A stretch of DNA of 64,000 nt from Mahella australiensis 50-1 BON (GCF_000213255.1 NC_015520.1:1756001-1820000); one strand, 5' to 3'. Positions 36,846 to 45,477 are shown, numbered from the stretch's first letter. Translations and numbers: made by a program. Notes: generated from the letters alone by a model not told the origin.

Positions 36846-37904
36846 TCACAATACATCTTTTATATATAACTCATAGTGTTCCCGCAAATCTACAAAACTG
36901 CCGTTCTCAAGCTCTATAAGCGGTCTAGTAGGCAATGCTTTATCCAAATATACGACCCTGCCAATTTCACCATTACTTAACTCCACATTATCGCCAACAA
37001 ACAAATCGATTATGTGAGAAATAAATGTCCTGACTATGTCTAGATCCAATTTGCCTATACAATTCCACTGCAGTACATCTATTACATAATAAGGCGAGTA
37101 ATGATCTTTATATGGGCGTTGGCTTATCATAGCATCATATGTATCCATAACAGCCACTATCTTTGCCACAAGCGGTATTTTAGGAGCATTTAGGCCAAAT
37201 GGATAGCCGCTGCCGTCCTCCCTTTCATGATGAAATAACACGCCATAATATATATTTTTATCAAATTTGCCAGACTTCGACATTATATCGTATCCGTATA
37301 ATGGATGATTCTTCATCACGGCAAATTCCTTTTGAGTAAGTTTATCTGGCTTATTAAGTATATCTAACGGAATTTTAGCTTTGCCTATATCATGCATAAA
37401 ACCAGCATAGACTAGATGGAGTAGACTCCTATCAGAAGCTTTAAGCCACCTTCCCATAAGTCCACACAAAATAGCCACATCCACACAGTGCTTGTATGTA
37501 TATTCGCTTTCGGTCCTTAGCTCCTGTAAGCCACGTACAATGTCAGTACAGTTATTTATCTTATCCACTATTTCCTCAACCACATTCATAGTAGATGCTA
37601 TATCTACTCTGCCGTTATGCCGTACATTGTCCATAGTATTTTTGATTACATTATGAGCATTATCATATACCTCTTTTAACACATCCTGACTTGCGGACTC
37701 TTGAGGTAAATTTGCATCGGATGATAATACATATACGCCCTTTATATCCAACATCTGTAATCTTTTTATCATACGTTGAGTAATCTCGGTATCCTTTGGT
37801 ATTAACACCGCACCGAACTCCAATGATACATCTTCATTCAAAATCATCCCCGGCCTTAAATCTTCTGTCTTTACAAATATCCTATGCAAACTTTCTGTAC
37901 TCAC
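36846..37904 (-). CDS. HD-GYP domain protein, probable c-di-GMP phosphodiesterase
   Basis: A 352-residue cytoplasmic protein. The N-terminal 60 residues resemble the PilZ-unrelated region often preceding HD-GYP domains (LRPGMILNEDV). The HD motif is His171-Asp172 (MHDIGKAKIP), and the GYP signature is at about 225-236 (HHEREDGSGYPFG), with further His ligands in between (NHPLYGYDIM). Such proteins hydrolyse c-di-GMP. The start is GTG at 37904, 5 nt after GGAGG. It follows the ANTAR gene after a hairpin. Confidence 0.9.
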   Translation of the reverse strand: MSTESLHRIFVKTEDLRPGMILNEDVSLEFGAVLIPKDTEITQRMIKRLQMLDIKGVYVLSSDANLPQESASQDVLKEVYDNAHNVIKNTMDNVRHNGRVDIASTMNVVEEIVDKINNCTDIVRGLQELRTESEYTYKHCVDVAILCGLMGRWLKASDRSLLHLVYAGFMHDIGKAKIPLDILNKPDKLTQKEFAVMKNHPLYGYDIMSKSGKFDKNIYYGVLFHHEREDGSGYPFGLNAPKIPLVAKIVAVMDTYDAMISQRPYKDHYSPYYVIDVLQWNCIGKLDLDIVRTFISHIIDLFVGDNVELSNGEIGRVVYLDKALPTRPLIELENGSFVDLREHYELYIKDVL

Positions 37905-37963
37905 GGCAACCTCCGACGAATTATATCTTTATAAATATAATATCGGCACTTGTAGACAGAAAC

Positions 37964-38005
37964 TAGATAGGGCCTAGGAACTACACAGTTCCAAAGCCCT
38001 ATCTA
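37964..38005 (-). terminator. Two-part hairpin after the ANTAR gene
   Basis: TAGATAGGGC and GGAACT with their complements form a long interrupted stem 9 bp past the regulator stop. The T-run after it is weak. Confidence 0.5.
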
Positions 38006-38014
38006 TGCAAATCA

Positions 38015-38596
38015 TTATTTACCGGTTTCATATGCCACTATGATCGCTCTGGCTATATCACGCATAGGCATGCCCTTGTCCATGCTCTGTTTCTGCATTT
38101 TACGAAAGGCTTCTTTTTCTGATAAATTGAGCACTTCCATCAATATTCCCTTTGCCCTTTCGACGTCCTTCCTGGCTTCAAGATCGTCCTTTAATTTAGC
38201 AACCTCTTGCTCTAGCCTTGATATGCGGCGATAAGATATAGCCACCAATTGCATGGCTTGCAGCAATGCCAATTTGGTAAACGGCTTATTTATATAGGCG
38301 AAATCCCATTGACCGCAATGTATATCAATGAAAGTGCTTTGGGATATAGGTGCCATAACGAGAGCCGGTGCTATATGATCCTCCTCGGATATTTTAGCCA
38401 CTTCAAGACCTCCTGTAACTGGGAGATCAAAGTCTACCAATACTAAGTCAGGATGAATCATACGTACCTTGCGTATAGCACTTGGTCCATCGGTTGCACA
38501 ATCTATAATATGGTACTCGCTATCAGCCAAATACCGTTTTATCTTCTCTAGTTCCTGGGGTTCGTGTTCGGCTACAAATATATCCTTTCCATCCAT
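38015..38596 (-). CDS. ANTAR-domain response regulator (antiterminator)
   Basis: A 193-residue protein: a receiver domain (about 1-120) with the phosphoacceptor Asp near residue 55 (DLVLVDFDLP) and the conserved Lys in INKPF, a short coiled coil (ISRLEQEVAKLKDDLEARKD), and a C-terminal ANTAR RNA-binding domain (AKGILMEVLNLSEKEAFRKM, MRDIARAIIVAYE). The acidic pair at the receiver N-terminus reads EHE, so phosphorylation competence is uncertain. ANTAR proteins bind hexaloop hairpins and prevent termination. ATG at 38596 lies 7 nt after GGAGG. No sensor kinase is adjacent. Likely targets are the glnA and glutamate-synthase leaders nearby. Confidence 0.9.
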   Translation of the reverse strand: MDGKDIFVAEHEPQELEKIKRYLADSEYHIIDCATDGPSAIRKVRMIHPDLVLVDFDLPVTGGLEVAKISEEDHIAPALVMAPISQSTFIDIHCGQWDFAYINKPFTKLALLQAMQLVAISYRRISRLEQEVAKLKDDLEARKDVERAKGILMEVLNLSEKEAFRKMQKQSMDKGMPMRDIARAIIVAYETGK

Positions 38597-38635
38597 CAAA
38601 CGGCCTCCACCCCCAAATCTTTCTTTGTAAAGTCA

Positions 38636-39967
38636 TTAAAACTGGCTTATATACCGATCTATTTCCCATTGCGATATTTTAGTTCTATACTCATCCCATT
38701 CCAACATCTTGGCTTCTACATATTTGGTATATATATGCTCGCCTAGGGTTTCGCGAATAAGCGGATCTTTATCCATTTCTTTGAGCGCTTCATCCAGGCT
38801 ACCCGGCAAGCTGTCTATGCCGCGCTCTACTCTCGCGCCATCGTTCATATGGAATATGTTTTCATCAACTGAGGCCGGTGGTTGAATCTTGTTCTTTATG
38901 CCATCAAGGCCAGCTTTTAACATAACAGCCAATGCCAGATATGGATTGGCTGTAGGATCCGGATTGCGCAATTCCACTCTGGTAGCCGCTCCGCGTTTTG
39001 CTGGTACACGTATCAGCGGACTGCGGTTTTTGGGCGACCACGCTATATATACAGGTGCTTCATAACCGGGTACAAGCCTCTTATAAGAATTCACGGTCGG
39101 ATTGGTAATAGCCGCCATAGCCTTGGCATGCTTCATAAGGCCGCCTATATAATAATATGCTTCCTGGCTAAGCCCTAATGGGCCACTAGGATCGTCAAAG
39201 GCATTTTTGCCCTCTTTAGATAACGATTGATTGGTGTGCATACCCGAGCCATTTATACCAAATACCGGCTTGGGCATAAATGTGGCATGCAATCCATGGC
39301 GCTTAGCGATAGTGCGCACAACCATCTTAAATGTCATGACTTTATCCGCCGTAGATAAGGCGTCATCATACTTAAAATCAATTTCATGCTGCCCTGGTGC
39401 TACTTCGTGATGAGATGCTTCGATCTCGAAGCCCATTTGCTGCAACGTCAGGCACATATCGCGCCGCGCATCTTCTCCTAAATCCACAGGAGCTAGATCA
39501 AAGTAACCGGCATTATCATGGGTAACAGTAGTCGGCTTGCCTTCGGCATCAGTCAAAAATAAGAAAAATTCACATTCAGGTCCCACTGACATACCATAGC
39601 CCATTTGAGCTGCTTCATCGAGTGCTTTTTTCAGCACATTCCTTGGACAACCTTGAAATGGCGTGCCATCTGGGTTGTACACGTCGCATATCAATCGGGC
39701 TACCTTCCCTTCATTAGGTCTCCATGGAAATATAGCGAAACTTGAAGGATCCGGTCTAAGATACATATCGGACTCTTCAATGCGGACGAAACCCTCTATA
39801 GAGGAACCGTCAAACATTATTTCGTTATTGAGAGCCTTATCCAGCTCATTGACCGTTATGGCCACATTCTTCAATACACCGAATATATCAGTGAATTGAA
39901 GGCGTATAAACATAACGTCTTGTTCCACGGCTATTCGCATTACATCTTCCTTCGAATACTTTGGCAT
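38636..39967 (-). CDS. glnA: Glutamine synthetase, type I
   Basis: A 443-residue GSI-alpha enzyme (glutamate, ammonia and ATP to glutamine). It shows FDGSSIEGF (about 53-61), the metal/nucleotide motifs [19 protein letters not shown] and the [14 protein letters not shown] loop, and the [10 protein letters not shown] loop. The length and the lack of an adenylylation-site extension fit the Firmicute form. ATG at 39967 follows GAGGAG. A leader with hexaloop hairpin and terminator precedes it, and the ANTAR gene follows 40 bp downstream. Confidence 0.97.
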   Translation of the reverse strand: MPKYSKEDVMRIAVEQDVMFIRLQFTDIFGVLKNVAITVNELDKALNNEIMFDGSSIEGFVRIEESDMYLRPDPSSFAIFPWRPNEGKVARLICDVYNPDGTPFQGCPRNVLKKALDEAAQMGYGMSVGPECEFFLFLTDAEGKPTTVTHDNAGYFDLAPVDLGEDARRDMCLTLQQMGFEIEASHHEVAPGQHEIDFKYDDALSTADKVMTFKMVVRTIAKRHGLHATFMPKPVFGINGSGMHTNQSLSKEGKNAFDDPSGPLGLSQEAYYYIGGLMKHAKAMAAITNPTVNSYKRLVPGYEAPVYIAWSPKNRSPLIRVPAKRGAATRVELRNPDPTANPYLALAVMLKAGLDGIKNKIQPPASVDENIFHMNDGARVERGIDSLPGSLDEALKEMDKDPLIRETLGEHIYTKYVEAKMLEWDEYRTKISQWEIDRYISQF

Positions 39968-40006
39968 AATATGCACTCTCCTCATTTTATATTTTGGGGT
40001 AATATA

Positions 40007-40044
40007 AGAAAAAGGCGCCTTAACCACTTGATGTTAAGAACGCC
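40007..40044 (-). terminator. Attenuator terminator in the glnA leader
   Basis: Minus strand GGCG-tt-CTTAAC, loop ATCAAGTG, GTTAAG-g-CGCC, then TTTTTCTT. The 5' arm overlaps the hexaloop hairpin at 40037-40052, so the two structures are mutually exclusive. Confidence 0.8.
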
Positions 40045-40052
40045 ATTGTTCT
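40037..40052 (-). promoter_or_regulatory. ANTAR-type hexaloop hairpin in the glnA leader
   Basis: AGAAC-AATGGC-GTTCT forms a 5-bp stem with a six-nucleotide loop carrying A1 and G4, the residues known to be needed for ANTAR recognition. Formation of this hairpin removes the 5' arm of the terminator. The usual upstream partner hairpin with a second hexaloop is not clear. Confidence 0.7.
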
Positions 40053-40107
40053 AAAATTATTTTCGCCTTGATCCCATAATAAAATGACATGGGCTCTGGC
40101 TGATCTC

Positions 40108-40136
40108 ATTATAACAGATACACCATACAAACGCAA
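40108..40136 (-). promoter_or_regulatory. glnA promoter
   Basis: Minus strand TTGCGT (40136-40131), 17 bp, TATAAT (40113-40108), giving a leader of about 130 nt. Confidence 0.75.
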
Positions 40137-40164
40137 CAGAAAATTTTTTACCCCATATATAGGC

Positions 40165-40899
40165 TCATGAATAAAGCTTGCCGTACGGTCGTTTGCCAAA
40201 TGGCACTAGTTTTGTAAACGTACCATTCAAAATATCTTCGGCATCGTAGTCGAAATATTCCGCAAACTGCTCTATATACATGCGCAACACCTTTTGGTCT
40301 TTATCATCTATGGATTGCATATCGGCTTCCTTGCCCAACCGATATTTGTCCACTTCACCTCTTATATATATCACACCGCCATGCATACCGGTACCACAAT
40401 AATTGCCTACTACGGACTCATCGGCTTGTAATCCAATGCCCAGCAATATGAGTATGCCTCCTGCCATGTATTCGCCGAAGAAATCGCCTGCTTTGCCACC
40501 GACTACTATAGCGGGTATCTTGTCCTCGTATTCCTTCATGTGTATTCCCACACGGTATCCCACATCATCGCGTACGAATATTGTACCGCCGCGCATGGCG
40601 TATCCTATGGTATCCCCTGCATGACCATTTATTACAACCTTGCCTGCGTTCATGGTATTGCCTACGGCGTCTTGTGTATTGCCCTTTACAACGATCATAG
40701 GGCCATCCATAAAGGCCGCCATATCATTGCCGGGTATACCCTCCACCGTTATGGTCAGGTTACCGCGCATGCCGTCGCCTATATATCGCTGGCCTCGCAC
40801 ATTTAGCACCCTTATATCATCTTCGCCTGAGGCAGCAGCTTGTTTGAGCAAAGCGTTCAGTTGCTGATAATGCATAGCGTTGGCGTCTATAACCTTCAT
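40165..40899 (-). CDS. Glutamate synthase alpha-subunit domain 3 (GXGXG protein)
   Basis: A 244-residue right-handed beta-helix protein with repeated G-x-G-x-G-like turns (GDGMRGNLTITVEGIPGNDM, NGHAGDTIGYAMRGG, VGGKAGDFFGEYMAGG), equal to the C-terminal structural domain of bacterial GltB. Here it is a free-standing subunit, last in the five-gene operon, overlapping the preceding FAD gene in ATGA. It presumably scaffolds the split synthase as in archaeal and Thermotoga-type enzymes. Confidence 0.88.
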   Translation of the reverse strand: MKVIDANAMHYQQLNALLKQAAASGEDDIRVLNVRGQRYIGDGMRGNLTITVEGIPGNDMAAFMDGPMIVVKGNTQDAVGNTMNAGKVVINGHAGDTIGYAMRGGTIFVRDDVGYRVGIHMKEYEDKIPAIVVGGKAGDFFGEYMAGGILILLGIGLQADESVVGNYCGTGMHGGVIYIRGEVDKYRLGKEADMQSIDDKDQKVLRMYIEQFAEYFDYDAEDILNGTFTKLVPFGKRPYGKLYS

Positions 40900-42161
40900 T
40901 TGCGTTTCACCCCCAGCAGCTTTTCCTTCCTATAGCTTTTTGGCATATAGACAAAGCCAAAGTCTTCATCCAAAAGTTTATTCTTGAAAGCCGTTACATC
41001 GATTTTATCTTTTATAAGGCCTGTCAATATCCCCGCTCGATCGATGTCGGTTAATCGTATAAATCCTACCAATCGATTATCCTTAAATACTGCTTTCTTG
41101 TAAACCTTTTTATCGGGCTGTATTACCGATGCCACTTCATAATCATCGCCAGTCGGCTTTATAATGCCGGCTGTTATCATCGGCAAACCGAAGAAAGCTA
41201 TGGAATTCCTTGCAAAGCCGCCGTCGAATGCGACGTCATCGCCGGCCATATTGCGCCCCGCTACTTCACCCTGTATATATGCATTGGGCCATATAGGCGT
41301 CACGCGCTGGTCCTCATAAACGATGTCATAGGCTTCGGCTACATCGCCTGCCGCATATACATCGTTTATATCGGAGCACATATGATCATCGACTTTTATA
41401 CCTCGATTTATGCTTATGTCGGTATTTGCCACCACATCGGTATTCGGGCGCACACCTATAGCCGTTATTATCATATCGCACTCGATGCTGTCACCGTTTT
41501 TCAATATCACCCCCGACGCTCGATCATCGCCTATAACCTCTGTTACGGTGTTGTTCAATATAATGTTTATGCCATGTTCTTCTAATACTTCCTGCACCAT
41601 AGCCGCAGCCTGCTCATCCAATATAGTGCTCAGTATCCGGTCGGCCAATTCTACCACCGTCACGCTGACGCCACATTTTACCAAACCCTCAGCCGCCTTA
41701 AGTCCTATGAGGCCACCGCCTATGACCACAGCCTTTTTACCCGGCTTGGCAATCGCTTTCAATTGCTCGGCATCATCGCGCTTTATAAAAGTATATACAC
41801 CTTTTTTGTCACTGCCCTTCGTAGGCGGTACAAAAGGCTTGCCGCCCGTAGCTATGAGCAACCTATCATATGTTACCGTTTTGCCATCGGATAGTAGCAC
41901 CTGTTTTCCGGCTGTATCTATAGAAACCGCCTTCACGCCAAGGAGCAGCGATACATCATTATCCTCATAGAAACCGGCATCTCTATATGCCATTTTCTTG
42001 TCATCGACTGTTCCAGCCAACAGATACGATATCAATGGCCTGGAATAGGCGTAATATGGTTCTTCCGATATAACGGTTATATTGCCGGCATCATCTACCT
42101 GTCTTATGCCCTCCACAGCACCTACCGCGGCTGCTGAGTTACCTATTATAACGTATTCCAC
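40896..42161 (-). CDS. FAD-dependent NAD(P)H oxidoreductase of the glutamate synthase operon
   Basis: A 421-residue pyridine-nucleotide-disulfide-type oxidoreductase related to NADH oxidase/nitrite reductase/rubredoxin reductase flavoproteins. It has an N-terminal FAD-binding strand (YVIIGNSAAAVGAVEGI), a second Rossmann motif GGGLIGLKAAEGL near residue 150 for NAD(P)H, and a DVYAAGDVAEAYD FAD motif near 280. It lies between the ferredoxin-like and GXGXG subunits, so it probably feeds electrons from NAD(P)H to the FMN subunit. Confidence 0.9.
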   Translation of the reverse strand: MEYVIIGNSAAAVGAVEGIRQVDDAGNITVISEEPYYAYSRPLISYLLAGTVDDKKMAYRDAGFYEDNDVSLLLGVKAVSIDTAGKQVLLSDGKTVTYDRLLIATGGKPFVPPTKGSDKKGVYTFIKRDDAEQLKAIAKPGKKAVVIGGGLIGLKAAEGLVKCGVSVTVVELADRILSTILDEQAAAMVQEVLEEHGINIILNNTVTEVIGDDRASGVILKNGDSIECDMIITAIGVRPNTDVVANTDISINRGIKVDDHMCSDINDVYAAGDVAEAYDIVYEDQRVTPIWPNAYIQGEVAGRNMAGDDVAFDGGFARNSIAFFGLPMITAGIIKPTGDDYEVASVIQPDKKVYKKAVFKDNRLVGFIRLTDIDRAGILTGLIKDKIDVTAFKNKLLDEDFGFVYMPKSYRKEKLLGVKRK

Positions 42162-42167
42162 GACGTC

Positions 42168-42608
42168 TCACCCCCTATTCACATATATGAGCGCTTCGTT
42201 CGGACAATGCGATACGCAGGCCGGCTGCGGCAACTCCGGACATAGATCGCATTTTGAAACCACTTTATCTCCATTCTCATTGCGCTTTATAGCGCCATAA
42301 GGACAGGCCATAATGCAGGTCCAGCAACCCACGCATTTATCGGTATTACATGCCACGGCCCCGCGCTCATCCCTATGCATAGCACCCGTTATGCATGATT
42401 TTATACATGCGGCATCATCACAATGCCGACACTGCAAGCCAAATGATACGGGTTTTGCTTCTTCTACCAGTATACCGGGCAGAGGGCGTGGGTTTTCCAC
42501 CTTAAAAGCCCAGATGATGTCCTTTGATTGTGAATGGGCTACTATACAATTTATTTCGCATAAGCGACAGCCCACACAGTATTCTTCTAAAGCATATACG
42601 CGTTTCAT
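42168..42608 (-). CDS. 4Fe-4S ferredoxin-type electron transfer subunit
   Basis: About 146 residues with multiple cysteine clusters: CVGCRLCEINC near the N-terminus, QCRHCDDAACIKSC in the middle, CVGCWTCIMACPYG, and CDLCPELPQPACVSHCP at the end, the layout of HycB/DMSO-reductase-B-like proteins with up to four clusters. Its place between FMN and FAD subunits points to electron relay. ATG at 42608 follows GAGG; GTG at 42623 would overlap the preceding stop. Confidence 0.9.
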   Translation of the reverse strand: MKRVYALEEYCVGCRLCEINCIVAHSQSKDIIWAFKVENPRPLPGILVEEAKPVSFGLQCRHCDDAACIKSCITGAMHRDERGAVACNTDKCVGCWTCIMACPYGAIKRNENGDKVVSKCDLCPELPQPACVSHCPNEALIYVNRG

Positions 42609-42619
42609 ATTATCTATCC

Positions 42620-44122
42620 TCACTCTCCAGCGGCCTTTATACCCAGTATATCCAGCTCCTTTTGGGTTAGTCCAACGCCTCTTAACATCTCGCGGTTGCC
42701 GCGCAGGCTTTCTATGGAATTTATACCCATGCCTCCCAGCATCTCCTTTATCTCATGCTCCCACGCCGTTATAAGGTTAACCAGGCGGCGCGCCCCTATA
42801 TTGGGATTCAGCCTCTTAACCAATTGCGGGTCCTGCGTTGCTATCCCCCAGTTGCATTTGCCGGTATTGCATTTCTGGCACATATGACATCCTATGGCTA
42901 TCAAGGCTGATGTAGCTATATAAACCGCATCCGCTCCCAATGCTATAGCCTTTATTATATCGGCGCTGTTGCGCATGCTGCCGGCAGCCACCACCGATAC
43001 CTGATGGCGTATACCTTCTTCTTTAAGCCTGGTATCCACTGCTGCTATGGCCATCTCTATCGGAATACCGACATTATCGCGTATGCGCAGCGGCGCTGCC
43101 CCTGTACCTCCGCGAAAACCATCTATGGCTATAATATCAGCACCGGCACGAGCTATACCTGACGCTATGGCCGCAACGTTATGCACAGCCGCTATCTTAA
43201 CGCTTATCGGCTTTGTATAATTCGTAGCCTCTTTAAGCGCATATATGAGCTGGCGCAGGTCTTCTATCGAATATATATCATGATGCGGTGCCGGGGATAT
43301 GGCGTCGCTACCCTCCGGTATCATACGCGTAGCCGATACCTCCGCGCCTACCTTCTCGCCGGGCAAATGCCCTCCAATGCCAGGCTTTGCACCTTGCCCT
43401 ATTTTTATTTCCAATGCCGCAGCAGTATTCAAATAATCGGCATGGACACCGAATCTACCGGATGCCACCTGAGCTATGGTATTCTTGCCGTAACGGTACA
43501 GACTGCTGTGGAGGCCGCCTTCACCAGTATTATAATATATACCGAGCTCAGTGGCCGCACGGGCCAATGCCTCACAAGCATTTAAGCTTATGGAACCGAA
43601 GGACATAGCAGAAAACATGATAGGTACCTTGAGTATTAACTGCGGCGTAAGCTTAGTCATAAGCTTACCGTCTTGGTCAAACTCCAACCTATCGGGTTTG
43701 CGTCCCAGATATGTTTTGAGTTCCATAGGCTCGCGCAATGGGTCTATAGAAGGATTAGTAACCTGACTGGCATTGAGCACTATTTTATCCCAGTATATTG
43801 GATATCCTTGAGGATTACCCATACTGGTCAACATTACAGTACCGCTCTCAGCCTGTTTCTGCACTTCTGTGATAGCCTTTTTGGTCCAATTAGCATTGGC
43901 TTTGAATTCCTGTGGATTCGGTATTATAGTTAGCGCATGCGTCGGGCAAAAAGTGACGCAACGCTGGCAATCTACGCACTTAGCATCATCGGCTTTTACT
44001 TTACCGTCTTTTTCATCTAGATAATGCACTTCATTAGCGCACTGTCTAACGCATACCTGGCATTGTATGCATCTATTTTCATCACGTACCACCAAAAATT
44101 CCGGTAAAACGTAGCTTATCAT
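42620..44122 (-). CDS. Glutamate synthase, FMN-binding domain with N-terminal ferredoxin
   Basis: A 500-residue protein corresponding to the FMN synthase domain of GltB. An N-terminal 2x[4Fe-4S] module (CIQCQVCVRQC, CVDCQRCVTFCPTH, residues 18-55) precedes the TIM barrel (GEGGLHSSLYRYG, GAKPGIGGHLPGEKV, FRGGTGAAPLRI) and a C-terminal cluster region (CHMCQKCNTGKCNWG) for the 3Fe-4S site. It reductively transfers ammonia to 2-oxoglutarate, making glutamate. This is the archaeal-type GltS core, usually ferredoxin- or NADPH-linked. Confidence 0.92.
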   Translation of the reverse strand: MISYVLPEFLVVRDENRCIQCQVCVRQCANEVHYLDEKDGKVKADDAKCVDCQRCVTFCPTHALTIIPNPQEFKANANWTKKAITEVQKQAESGTVMLTSMGNPQGYPIYWDKIVLNASQVTNPSIDPLREPMELKTYLGRKPDRLEFDQDGKLMTKLTPQLILKVPIMFSAMSFGSISLNACEALARAATELGIYYNTGEGGLHSSLYRYGKNTIAQVASGRFGVHADYLNTAAALEIKIGQGAKPGIGGHLPGEKVGAEVSATRMIPEGSDAISPAPHHDIYSIEDLRQLIYALKEATNYTKPISVKIAAVHNVAAIASGIARAGADIIAIDGFRGGTGAAPLRIRDNVGIPIEMAIAAVDTRLKEEGIRHQVSVVAAGSMRNSADIIKAIALGADAVYIATSALIAIGCHMCQKCNTGKCNWGIATQDPQLVKRLNPNIGARRLVNLITAWEHEIKEMLGGMGINSIESLRGNREMLRGVGLTQKELDILGIKAAGE

Positions 44123-45210
44123 ACTTTCACCCCCTCTAACACACCTATAACCGGCTCTCCTGCTCTAGGTGCCCATATCCTGTCCGGATTAGCACATATC
44201 TCTACGATGGCCGATTCCTCACTGGATACATATAGCACATCGCCTTTTTCAGCAGCTACAAGCGGCCTCAACTTTATCCTATCGTTTAGAGCAAGCATAA
44301 CATTGTTAAAAGCCACTATGATGGAAAACGGCCCGTTCATCATAGCCTTGCCATATACCGCTCTTAAAGCGGTATAAAACGCTTTATTTCCATCAGGCAT
44401 ACGCTCTATCTCATCCCACATAGGCGGGGCCATGATCTTGCACGCTGTCTCCAAAGGCATACCCTGCCGGCGCACAAACAGATCCAAAAGATAGGCCACC
44501 ACTTCAGTATCGGTCTGCATAGTACATTCATAGCCGAATTCATTGAGGTAATGGCGGTTTGCACCATAAGAAGACAGCTCGCCGTTATGAACCACCGAGA
44601 GATCGAGCAGTGTAAACGGATGTGCGCCACCCCACCAACCTGGCGTATTGGTAGGAAAACGGCCATGTGCTGTCCACATATACCCTTCGTAGTTATACAA
44701 CTGATAAAATTCGCCTATGTCTTCAGGATAGCCCACACCCTTAAATGCGCCCATATTCTTGCCGCTGGATACCACAAAAGCACCGTCTATCCTTTTATTA
44801 AGATTGATAACGCATTGAGCCACAAATTCGTCTGATGAAAGCCCTGAAGAAGTCAGCTTTTCCTCTTTGGGTAGTGCAAAATAACGCCATATTATAGGCT
44901 CGTTGTTTATCGAACTCACCTTTGTGTTAGGTATGGGCCCTGCTTCGGCGATATTGAAATGCTCGTTCAAAAAGCGCTCACTGGTCTCCCTTGCCTGTTC
45001 ATCATCATAAAACATATGGAAAGCATAATGATCCTTATATTCCGGATATATGCCATAGGCCGCGAAGCCACCGCCCAAGCCGTTGGAGCGCTCTCTCATA
45101 AGAGCTATCGACTGTATTATATCGTTGCCGGAGAACCTTCGCCCGCTGCGGTCCATTATGCCGCTGACCGCACAGCCCGACGGTACCCTCTCGTATTTTT
45201 CCCTTAACAT
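44119..45210 (-). CDS. Glutamate synthase, class II glutamine amidotransferase subunit
   Basis: A 363-residue Ntn-type glutaminase, equal to GltB domain 1, releasing ammonia from glutamine. The expected N-terminal nucleophile is Cys13 (SGCAVSGIMD), implying removal of a 12-residue propeptide. Further motifs are GRFPTNTPGWWGGAHPF and VVHNGELSSYGANR around residue 190. The stop overlaps the FMN-subunit start (ATGA). First gene of the operon, after a 300-nt regulatory leader. Confidence 0.92.
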   Translation of the reverse strand: MLREKYERVPSGCAVSGIMDRSGRRFSGNDIIQSIALMRERSNGLGGGFAAYGIYPEYKDHYAFHMFYDDEQARETSERFLNEHFNIAEAGPIPNTKVSSINNEPIIWRYFALPKEEKLTSSGLSSDEFVAQCVINLNKRIDGAFVVSSGKNMGAFKGVGYPEDIGEFYQLYNYEGYMWTAHGRFPTNTPGWWGGAHPFTLLDLSVVHNGELSSYGANRHYLNEFGYECTMQTDTEVVAYLLDLFVRRQGMPLETACKIMAPPMWDEIERMPDGNKAFYTALRAVYGKAMMNGPFSIIVAFNNVMLALNDRIKLRPLVAAEKGDVLYVSSEESAIVEICANPDRIWAPRAGEPVIGVLEGVKV

Positions 45211-45254
45211 CCATAAAACCCCCTCAACGGATTATGAATTTTATTTATCAAGCA

Positions 45255-45345
45255 TCATGCATTTATAAAAACGTAAACAAATGCATTTACTCATATAGCC
45301 GCATTTAACTGATTATATATTAAGGATATAATGAGTTAAATGCAT
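45255..45345. repeat. Cluster of ATGCATTT motifs and a long inverted repeat in the glutamate synthase leader
   Basis: ATGCATTT or its complement AAATGCAT occurs about four times within 90 bp. One pair belongs to a 17-of-18-bp inverted repeat (GCATTTAACTgATTATAT and its complement, 45301-45343). This AT-rich segment precedes the amidotransferase gene. It may be a protein-binding region or a second promoter region; I see no ORF. Confidence 0.45.
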
Positions 45346-45384
45346 AATTTTAATCTAAAACTTGCATAAAAGGGTTAAAATTAA

Positions 45385-45424
45385 GCGCCTCATCAGAACA
45401 TACTCAAATGTTCTAATGACGCGC
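45385..45424 (-). terminator. Terminator-like hairpin in the glutamate synthase leader
   Basis: GCGC..CAT.AGAACA and its complement form an interrupted stem. The minus strand continues TTAATTTTAACCCTTTT, a broken T-run. It lies about 25 nt downstream of a hexaloop hairpin and may act as an attenuator. Confidence 0.55.
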
Positions 45425-45446
45425 CGAACAAATCTATCTCTGCGCA

Positions 45447-45470
45447 CTTGATCACGCCATTGTGTTCAAG
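45447..45470 (-). promoter_or_regulatory. ANTAR-type hexaloop hairpin in the glutamate synthase leader
   Basis: CTTGA-a-CAC-AATGGC-GTG-a-TCAAG is an 8-bp stem with one mismatch and the same AATGGC hexaloop as in the glnA leader. It lies within a few nucleotides of the predicted transcription start. Confidence 0.65.
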
Positions 45471-45477
45471 TAATAAT

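Noticed and set aside
39968-40164. Second hexaloop hairpin of a canonical two-hairpin ANTAR site in the glnA leader
   Set aside because: I checked every A..G.. hexamer upstream of the clear hairpin; none is flanked by complementary 4-5 bp arms.
40507-40806. Glycine-rich repetitive coding pattern as possible tandem DNA repeat
   Set aside because: It is the normal beta-helix GXGXG repeat of the glutamate synthase domain at the protein level, with diverged DNA.
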